This document shows positions 1-4,502 of a stretch of DNA of 5,893 nt, in pieces (position 1 is the first letter of the stretch; every line of letters begins with the position of its first letter). This DNA comes from Bacillota bacterium (lineage in GTDB: Bacteria; Bacillota; Clostridia; Peptostreptococcales; Anaerovoracaceae): assembly GCA_016286935.1 (NCBI GenBank), contig JAEEUO010000080.1, positions 1 through 5,893 of the forward strand, read 5' to 3'. Under the pieces are notes generated by a model that searched no databases, was not told the origin of the DNA, and saw only the letters and a list, made by a program, of their open reading frames with translations. A program made the translations under genes and the position numbers.

Positions 1-108
1 TTTCGGCATCTTGTTATACAGATCGCGCTGCAGGATCACCGCCGCAACCGCGAATAAAGCGACCGGAATGAAATCGACGATCGCCATGGAAACAGTCACA
101 TCATACAT
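1..108 (-). CDS. N-terminus of a small membrane protein (partial, runs off the left edge)
   Basis: The first 36 codons are visible, starting at ATG 108-106 and open to base 1. The start is supported by a strong ribosome binding site, AAGGAGG at 120-114, five bases upstream of the ATG, and by a promoter-like element at 152-144. The peptide begins MYDVTVSMAIVDFIPVALFA and continues with a hydrophobic stretch of about 17 residues (roughly residues 9-25). A polar, basic segment follows with the residues QRDLYNKMPK, as expected where a first transmembrane helix meets the cytoplasmic face. I recognise the general look of clostridial multi-pass membrane proteins of unknown function but cannot name a family from 36 residues. 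It is preceded by the tRNA terminator, so it is probably a separate transcription unit. Confidence 0.72.
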   Translation of the reverse strand, partial: MYDVTVSMAIVDFIPVALFAVAAVILQRDLYNKMPK

Positions 109-120
109 AGGGGCCTCCTT
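109..120 (-). promoter_or_regulatory. Ribosome binding site of the membrane protein gene
   Basis: The minus strand reads AAGGAGGCCCCT immediately before the ATG. This is close to the full anti-Shine-Dalgarno complement and fixes the start of a gene that has only 36 visible codons. Confidence 0.75.
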
Positions 121-143
121 AACGGAACGGGTTCTTTTCGAAC

Positions 144-152
144 AGTATACCA
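144..152 (-). promoter_or_regulatory. Extended -10 promoter of the membrane protein gene
   Basis: The minus strand reads TGG TATACT, that is a TG extension one base upstream of a -10 hexamer matching TATAAT at five of six positions. No good -35 hexamer is seen 16 to 18 bases upstream, which fits an extended -10 promoter. A start around 137 would give a leader of about 30 bases to the ATG at 108. The same 14-base core TGNTATACTGTTCG occurs before the secreted-protein gene at 2170-2157. Confidence 0.55.
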
Positions 153-174
153 CACTTTTCGCTTCCATGCATGG

Positions 175-202
175 AAAAAGCCGCAGGGACAAAGCCTGCG
201 GC
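175..202 (-). terminator. Intrinsic terminator downstream of tRNA-Thr
   Basis: On the minus strand an eight base-pair perfect stem GCCGCAGG/CCTGCGGC (202-195 with 187-180) closes a seven-base loop and is followed directly by TTTTT (179-175). This is a canonical rho-independent terminator. It begins three bases after the encoded CCA of the tRNA and would also stop any read-through from the upstream esterase gene. On the plus strand the stem is followed only by CTTT, so it is poor in that direction. Confidence 0.85.
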
Positions 203-205
203 CTT

Positions 206-281
206 TGGAGCTAACGGCCGGACTTGAACCGGCGACCTGCTGATTACGAATCAGCTGCTCTACCGACTGAGCCACGTTAGC
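206..281 (-). tRNA. tRNA-Thr, anticodon CGU
   Basis: A complete cloverleaf can be drawn on the minus strand. The acceptor stem GCTAACG (281-275) pairs perfectly with CGTTAGC (216-210). The D stem is GCTC/GAGC with loop AGTCGGTA, the anticodon stem is GCTGA/TCAGC with loop TTCGTAA, the variable loop is AGGTC, and the T stem GCCGG/CCGGC has loop TTCAAGT. The body is 73 bases and the CCA end is encoded (208-206). The anticodon CGT lies at 248-246 and reads the ACG codon of threonine. The discriminator base is U. All stems are fully paired, so it looks functional. It has its own promoter and terminator. Confidence 0.96.
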
Positions 282-311
282 GCTTCCGCCCGTTTTTCAA
301 CGAGCAGTAGT

Positions 312-340
312 ATTATCGCAAGTTTTCGGTGAAAAGTCAA
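312..340 (-). promoter_or_regulatory. Sigma-70 type promoter of the tRNA-Thr gene
   Basis: The minus strand has TTGACT (340-335) and GATAAT (317-312), each one base from consensus, separated by exactly 17 bases. Initiation six or seven bases downstream, near 305, would give a 5' leader of about 24 bases before the mature tRNA end at 281, to be removed by RNase P. The -35 box lies 11 bases beyond the stop codon of the esterase gene. Confidence 0.85.
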
Positions 341-350
341 CAAAAACCTT

Positions 351-983
351 TCACAACTTCCGAACGATTTCGGCGAGCGCTTCCGCCAGCTTTCTGTGGG
401 ATTCCGCCGTCAGGTGGAGCGAATCCGCTTCGCTTGCGACCGCGACCGATGCGGCGTCGAAGAAGACGCATCCCTTCTCCGCCGCGACGCGCCTGTACTC
501 GTCCGCGAACGCGCGGGAGCGGTCGATCGCGTCCCCGTCGAACGCGTAGCGGAACGGCGACGATCCGATCCCGGGTCCGATGTGCGGCGGCGAAACGAGG
601 ATGATAGCCGGCGCGAAGCCCTGCTTCAATTCGCAAAACTCCCGGATCGTCCCGGCGAGAACGCCCGCGCCATCCGCGATGTCGGAGGCAGACGCCCCGA
701 AGCACCGCTTCAGGTCGTTCGATCCGAGCATCAGGATCACGACGTCGACCGGCTTGTGGGAATTCAGGCACGGCTTCAGGTAATCCAGCCCGTTCTTCCA
801 CCCCTCCTCGGGATCGTCGAAGACCGTCGTGCGGCCGTTGCAGCCCTCCTCGACGACGGTGTAGTCAGGGCCAAGCAAACCCCGCAGAACGCCCGGCCAG
901 CGGACGTCTGCGGGGTATCGAAAGCCGTTTTCGGGGTTATACCCGTATGTATTGGAATCGCCGTAGCAGAGAACGGTCTTCAT
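351..983 (-). CDS. SGNH/GDSL hydrolase, arylesterase-like, 210 aa
   Basis: The product is a serine ester hydrolase of the SGNH superfamily, of the type related to the mycobacterial esterase/acyltransferase Ms-Act. Block I is GDSNT with nucleophile Ser10. Block II is EEGCNGRTTVFDD with oxyanion Gly47. Block III is GSND with Asn89. Block V is DSLHLT with Asp187 and His190 completing the triad. The WPGVL and NGLDYL segments fit the same subgroup. There is no signal peptide or membrane segment, so it should act in the cytoplasm. The natural ester substrate cannot be told from sequence. The ATG at 983 lies three bases after the TAA of the secreted-protein gene. Its ribosome binding site is weak (TGGA at 995-992), which suggests translational coupling. 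Length is normal for the family. Confidence 0.93.
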   Translation of the reverse strand: MKTVLCYGDSNTYGYNPENGFRYPADVRWPGVLRGLLGPDYTVVEEGCNGRTTVFDDPEEGWKNGLDYLKPCLNSHKPVDVVILMLGSNDLKRCFGASASDIADGAGVLAGTIREFCELKQGFAPAIILVSPPHIGPGIGSSPFRYAFDGDAIDRSRAFADEYRRVAAEKGCVFFDAASVAVASEADSLHLTAESHRKLAEALAEIVRKL

Positions 984-986
984 CCG

Positions 987-2117
987 TTAATTCCAGGGAT
1001 CGAGGCTCGCGGGTTTTACGACGCCGACCATCGGTCCTTTGTACGTATCCGAGAACAGGAACCATTCGCCGGTGGACGGTTTCAGGCGAAGCGTGACCGG
1101 ACGCGGGTTGTCGGCGCCCGAAGTCGGGCAGTAGAGCTGGCAGGTCGTATAGCCGGTGTTCGTGGACTGGCGGGAATACGAATTCTCGCGGAAGATCAGC
1201 GTGTAGGACGTCGGCGTGTAGTCGTTCTTGGGCGTCGCGCCTTCGAAGTAGCTGCGCATCACGTACGGATACTGATTGATCTGGTTGCGGATGAAGCTGG
1301 CCGTATAGGAGTTCGGCTCTTCCGGTCCCATCAGATAGTCGAGCATCTCCATCGCGCCGTCGAAGTCGGTCTCAAACCGCGCGAGGGTGGCGAAGATCGC
1401 CGCGGCGGAGATGTATTCGTTCGTGATGTCGAACGATTTGAGGTCCGCGACGGACGTCGGCAGTTTCGACATCGAGACGATGTGGTCGAGGTTGCTCCAG
1501 TTGTCGAGATCCGTCTGGGCCGTCGTGTAGGTTACCGTGATCCCGCCCGCAACAGGCGTCGGATCGACCGGCGTCGGGGTCGGCTTCACGACCGGCGTCG
1601 AGGAGGAGCTGAGATCGAAGCCCGCCGCCGAGGAGAACGAGTAGTTCCAGCCGAACTGGGTGTGGCAGAAGTCCCACGTCATCGGGAAGTACGTCACGCC
1701 GCGGAAGTTGAGGAACGGATACTGTTCCTTCGTGTTGTCGAGGACCTTGCCGTTGACGACGATCGTGTATTCCGGGACGACGGCCGAATCGTTCTTCGCG
1801 TTCTTTTTCGTCGTGGTATACGGTTTATACGCTTCGTTCACGCCCGTCGCGTCGACCTTGAAGGTGCGGGTGTCGTTGTTCCAGTCGGTCGTGACGCCCA
1901 TAAAGCGGCAGTCATTGTACGTCAGCGGGAAATACGTGATGTCGTTGTAGAAGATGGGCGGATACTCGGAGTATTCGGAATCCATCGTCTGGCCGTTCAG
2001 AACGACCGGGAACGGCGCAAGGCTGATCTTCACGGTCTTCGTCGCCGCGGAGACAGGGCAAACCGCCAGCGCCAGAACGAGGGCCAGCGCGAGCGCGAGA
2101 GAAATGGCTTTTTTCAT
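987..2117 (-). CDS. Secreted protein with two stalk-like repeats and a C-terminal domain of unknown function, 376 aa
   Basis: The N-terminus (MKK followed by an Ala/Leu-rich core) is a clear Sec signal peptide with likely cleavage after Ala24 (VSA|A), so the protein is exported. Two related modules follow at about residues 29-89 and 117-169. Each has an NG turn, then eleven residues later a YP, then an ITYFP or VTYFP strand and a T-Y/W aromatic motif. This resembles the stalk domain found at the N-terminus of copper amine oxidase and many clostridial surface proteins. A Ser/Pro/Thr linker spans about residues 170-190. The C-terminal domain (about 193-376) contains an alpha-helical region with ATLARFETDFDGAMEMLDYL, then the RSYFEGATPKNDYTP motif, and ends DPWN. 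I recall this domain from clostridial proteins of unknown function (possibly DUF6935, name not certain). The start is set by AGGAGG at 2131-2126, eight bases before the ATG. It is co-transcribed with the downstream esterase. Confidence 0.88.
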   Translation of the reverse strand: MKKAISLALALALVLALAVCPVSAATKTVKISLAPFPVVLNGQTMDSEYSEYPPIFYNDITYFPLTYNDCRFMGVTTDWNNDTRTFKVDATGVNEAYKPYTTTKKNAKNDSAVVPEYTIVVNGKVLDNTKEQYPFLNFRGVTYFPMTWDFCHTQFGWNYSFSSAAGFDLSSSSTPVVKPTPTPVDPTPVAGGITVTYTTAQTDLDNWSNLDHIVSMSKLPTSVADLKSFDITNEYISAAAIFATLARFETDFDGAMEMLDYLMGPEEPNSYTASFIRNQINQYPYVMRSYFEGATPKNDYTPTSYTLIFRENSYSRQSTNTGYTTCQLYCPTSGADNPRPVTLRLKPSTGEWFLFSDTYKGPMVGVVKPASLDPWN

Positions 2118-2125
2118 TTCGGGTA

Positions 2126-2131
2126 CCTCCT
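2126..2131 (-). promoter_or_regulatory. Ribosome binding site of the secreted-protein gene
   Basis: The minus strand reads AGGAGG with an eight-base spacer to ATG 2117-2115. It confirms the start at the beginning of the signal peptide. Confidence 0.8.
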
Positions 2132-2161
2132 GTAAGCGGGAGCAACATTGGTGTTACGAAC

Positions 2162-2170
2162 AGTATAGCA
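2162..2170 (-). promoter_or_regulatory. Extended -10 promoter of the secreted protein-esterase operon
   Basis: The minus strand reads TGC TATACT, an extended -10 element with a -10 hexamer one base from consensus. No convincing -35 box is present: TTCGGC at 2189-2184 sits at a 16-base spacing but is weak and belongs to the end of mtnA. A start near 2155 gives a leader of about 38 bases. The core and the five bases downstream (TGNTATACTGTTCG) match the promoter at 152-139. Confidence 0.55.
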
Positions 2171-2173
2171 CAT

Positions 2174-2189
2174 TTCGGCGTCAGCCGAA
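2174..2189. other. Small hairpin over the mtnA stop codon
   Basis: The perfect inverted repeat TTCGGC-GTCA-GCCGAA has its loop over the mtnA TGA codon. On the minus strand (the direction of mtnA) no T-run follows, so it is not a standard intrinsic terminator for mtnA. On the plus strand it is followed by CAG and six Ts (2193-2198), which looks terminator-like, but there is no plus-strand gene to terminate and those Ts are the complement of two lysine codons. It also overlaps the -35 region of the next promoter. Its role is uncertain. Confidence 0.35.
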
Positions 2190-3287
2190 CAGTTTTTTCA
2201 GATTCACGTCGAACGGCGGGTACACGATCCCGCGGTCGGTCACGATCGCGGTGAGGAGTTCATGGTCCGTCACGTCGAACGCGGGGTTGAAGCATTTCAC
2301 GCCTTCGGGCGCCATCGGCTCCCGGTACCACATCGACCGGATCTCCTCCGGGTCGCGTTCCTCGATTTGGATCGCGGCGCCGGTCGGGCAGTCCATGTCG
2401 ACCGTCGACGCGGGGCCGAGCGTGTAGAACGGGATGTCATAGTATTTCGCGAGGACCGCGACGCCGCTCGTGCCGATCTTGTTCGCGAAATCGCCGTTCG
2501 CCGCGATGCGGTCGCAGCCGACGAAGCAGGCGTTGATCCGGCCGCTCTTCATCACGAGGCTCGCCATGTTGTCACAGATCAGCGTGACGTCGACGCCGGC
2601 TTCCCGGAGCTCCCAGGCGGTCAGGCGCGCGCCCTGGAGGAGAGGCCGCGTTTCGTCCGCGAAGACGCGGAAGTCGATCCCCCGCTCCTTTCCGAGCAGG
2701 ATCGGGCCGAGGGCGGTGCCGTATTTCGACGTCGCGAGCGGGCCCGCGTTGCAGTGCGTCAGGATCCCGTCGCCCGGCTTCACGAGCGAAAGGCCGTACT
2801 CAGCGATCCGGCAGCACATTTCGATGTCCTCGTCGTGGATCGCGATCGCCTCGCGGCGGAGCGCCTCGACGATCGCATCGAGCGGTTCTGATCTGTGCGC
2901 ATCCGCGGCGGCGCGCATCCGCCTGACGGCCCAGCCGAGGTTCACCGCCGTCGGCCGCGCGCCGGTCAGGGCGCCGCCGTCGGACCGGAGCCGTTCAAAG
3001 AACTTTTTGCGGGCCTCAGTCTCGCGGATCGGCCTCCCGCAGCTGTGCAAAAGGTCGTCCGCGCTGTTCCGCGCGAGGACGTACATCCCGTACCCCGCGC
3101 AGATGCCGATGGCCGGGGCGCCGCGCACGGCGAGCGTCCGGATCGCGTACACGAGATCGTCGCGCGTTTCGAGTTCGCTTTCGACGTACCGGTTCGGCAG
3201 CTCCCGCTGATCGACGATCACGACGCGCGTTTCCTCTTCGTTGAGATGGACGCCGCACCGCATCCGGTCTTCCCTTGTCACTTGCAT
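2181..3287 (-). CDS. mtnA: S-methyl-5-thioribose-1-phosphate isomerase (MtnA), 368 aa
   Basis: MtnA converts the aldose 5-methylthioribose-1-phosphate to the ketose methylthioribulose-1-phosphate in the methionine salvage pathway, in the cytoplasm. Family hallmarks are present in order: VRGAPAIG (54-61) and RPTAVNL (111-117) for phosphate and substrate binding, [10 protein letters not shown] with catalytic Cys179, [17 protein letters not shown] (211-227), ICDNMA (237-242), [18 protein letters not shown] with catalytic Asp259, and FNPAFDVT near the C-terminus. Length is typical or slightly long. These motifs separate it from the eIF2B-like and ribose-1,5-bisphosphate isomerase relatives, though some MtnA enzymes also accept 5-deoxyribose-1-phosphate. 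The ATG at 3287 has AAAGGA (3301-3296) eight bases upstream. Met9 (3263), preceded by AGGGA, aligns better with usual MtnA N-termini and is a credible alternative start. The gene begins 21 bases after the addB stop and is probably in the same operon. No other salvage gene is visible. Confidence 0.95.
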   Translation of the reverse strand: MQVTREDRMRCGVHLNEEETRVVIVDQRELPNRYVESELETRDDLVYAIRTLAVRGAPAIGICAGYGMYVLARNSADDLLHSCGRPIRETEARKKFFERLRSDGGALTGARPTAVNLGWAVRRMRAAADAHRSEPLDAIVEALRREAIAIHDEDIEMCCRIAEYGLSLVKPGDGILTHCNAGPLATSKYGTALGPILLGKERGIDFRVFADETRPLLQGARLTAWELREAGVDVTLICDNMASLVMKSGRINACFVGCDRIAANGDFANKIGTSGVAVLAKYYDIPFYTLGPASTVDMDCPTGAAIQIEERDPEEIRSMWYREPMAPEGVKCFNPAFDVTDHELLTAIVTDRGIVYPPFDVNLKKLFG

Positions 3288-3295
3288 GGCCTGTG

Positions 3296-3301
3296 TCCTT
3301 T
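3296..3301 (-). promoter_or_regulatory. Ribosome binding site of mtnA
   Basis: The minus strand reads AAAGGA, eight bases before ATG 3287, within the 21-base gap after addB. It favours the upstream of the two possible mtnA starts, although an AGGGA also lies before the Met9 codon. Confidence 0.55.
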
Positions 3302-3308
3302 CTTCCGT

Positions 3309-4436
3309 TCAGCGGAACCGGCAGATCGCCTTGTAGGAGCAGTTTTCGCAGGCGGTTTTTTTACCGTAGCGGAGCGGTTCCGCCGCGATGTTTCCGTTGA
3401 ACATCTCCGCGCAGAGCGTCGCGACGTTCGCCTTCACCTCGCCGAGGAGGTTCCGGAAGTCCGTTTCGCCGATGAGCGCGTTTCCGGTGAACGAGCCGTC
3501 CTTCTTCCGTCTGAGCCGCTCGACGACCTCCTTCGGATCGGCGTCGCCGACGATGCTTTTGAGCACCTCCGGGTCGTCGAGCACGATGCCCTTCATCGCG
3601 AACGCCTCCCGGAGCGATGGCGCGACCTGCGTCTCGACGACGTCGGTTAGCGCGCCTTCGAGCTCCGCGATGTCGACCGTTCGGTCCGCGATGCGGAAGT
3701 AGAGCGCGCCGGCGGGCGTCCGTTCGGGTTCGCCGTTCCGTTCCTGCGTCGCGGCCGCCAGGTAGAGCATCAGCTGGAGGCGCCACCCGCTCCGCGCGTC
3801 GTCCGGGCTGAAGGTATTATCCCCGGTCTTGTAGTCGATGATCTTCACGTATCCGCCGGGGAGCTCGTCGACGCGGTCGATCCGTCCTTCGATGAAAACG
3901 GTTCCGGCCGGCGTCTCGACGGGGATCGCCGGCAGCTCCGCGGTCCGTTTGAACGGCTCCTCGAGCGCCATCCGTTCGATTGAGCCCGCGCGGACCTGGC
4001 GGACGAGTTCCTTCGCCGTTTCGAAGAGCACGGAGCGGATGCGCTCCTTCCGGTAGAGCTCCGCCTCGCCCGCGCCGAACAGCCCCTCGCGGTAGCGGCC
4101 CGTCTCCTCTTCAAAGATCGCTCCGGTCAGTTCCTCCAGTTCCTCCTCGGTGACGGTCATCCACTTCGACGCGGGATCGGTCACGTCCTTTCCGGTCGTC
4201 GAGAGGCGCTTGGACAGTTCCATCAGCACTTCGTGCGCGACGTCGCCCACGGAGCGGAAATCCGTCTCGAAGGAGCGGCGCTCCTCCGGTTCCAGCCCGT
4301 ACCGCACGAAATGGGCGAACGGGCAGTGGCTGTACTGTTCGAGCCGCGACGGGGAAAGCGTCTTCCGGAAGAGCCGGTCCGCCGTCCCGGGCAGGACGCG
4401 TTCGGTCCCCGTCTGGAAGAGCAGCCCCTCCCGCAC
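3309..4436 (-). CDS. addB: AddB C-terminal part: RecB-type nuclease and iron-sulfur domain, 375 aa, downstream of the in-frame stop
   Basis: This is the nuclease module of AddB, which in AddAB degrades one strand at double-strand ends. Numbered from GTG 4436, it has GDVAH with His68, GRIDRVD with Asp187, IIDYKTG with Asp201 and Lys203 (the PD-(D/E)XK core), and the QLMLY motif (Gln221, Tyr225). The four cysteines of the AddB iron-sulfur staple are all present: Cys38 in YSHCPF, and Cys363, Cys366 and Cys372 in CENCSYKAIC at the extreme C-terminus. Nothing in this part looks decayed. The frame is continuous with the upstream addB segment except for the TAA at 4500-4502; the 21 codons between (4499-4437) are open and AddB-like. 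If made separately it could start at GTG 4436, which has GGAGG (4452-4448) eleven bases upstream, though that may be chance within coding sequence. mtnA follows after 21 bases. Confidence 0.88.
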   Translation of the reverse strand: MREGLLFQTGTERVLPGTADRLFRKTLSPSRLEQYSHCPFAHFVRYGLEPEERRSFETDFRSVGDVAHEVLMELSKRLSTTGKDVTDPASKWMTVTEEELEELTGAIFEEETGRYREGLFGAGEAELYRKERIRSVLFETAKELVRQVRAGSIERMALEEPFKRTAELPAIPVETPAGTVFIEGRIDRVDELPGGYVKIIDYKTGDNTFSPDDARSGWRLQLMLYLAAATQERNGEPERTPAGALYFRIADRTVDIAELEGALTDVVETQVAPSLREAFAMKGIVLDDPEVLKSIVGDADPKEVVERLRRKKDGSFTGNALIGETDFRNLLGEVKANVATLCAEMFNGNIAAEPLRYGKKTACENCSYKAICRFR

Positions 4437-4499
4437 GGGCGCGGTCGCCTCCGGTTCGTTCGCGAGGAACCAGTCGTAGGCTTCCTTCCAGCGGCCGAG

Positions 4500-4502
4500 T
4501 TA
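4500..4502 (-). other. addB: In-frame TAA interrupting addB
   Basis: The minus strand reads GAG TAA CTC, with the codons on both sides in the same AddB frame (5717 and 4436 share the same frame). Translation past the stop reads LGRWKEAYDWFLANEPE and runs into the nuclease domain, as AddB does between its helicase and nuclease parts. A single base change from CAA, GAA, AAA, TAC or TAT would create it. No frameshift or deletion is evident. It may be a natural nonsense mutation, a strain variant or a sequencing error; two separate translated pieces are less likely. Confidence 0.8.

Noticed and set aside
131..143. Inverted repeat GTTC-N5-GAAC near the left promoter, considered as a LexA-type operator
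   Set aside because: The Gram-positive LexA box has the half-sites in the opposite order (GAAC-N4-GTTC), and the repeat is not present at the second promoter.
325..360. Possible terminator after the esterase gene (GTGAAAG with CTTTTCAC)
   Set aside because: The pairing is imperfect and AT-rich, has no T-run after it, and coincides with the -35 box of the tRNA promoter.
2056..2117. Possible lipoprotein lipobox (LAVC, Cys20) in the secreted protein
   Set aside because: The residue before the cysteine is Val instead of Gly, Ala or Ser, and a good signal peptidase I site (VSA|A) lies just after it.
396..2135. Plus-strand open frame of 579 codons
   Set aside because: It runs antisense to two well supported minus-strand genes and encodes an Arg/Val-rich sequence without domains. 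Long antisense frames are expected in GC-rich DNA.
2262..3650. Several plus-strand frames of 200-250 codons over mtnA and addB
   Set aside because: All are antisense to genes with clear catalytic motifs, and no ribosome binding site or homology is evident.
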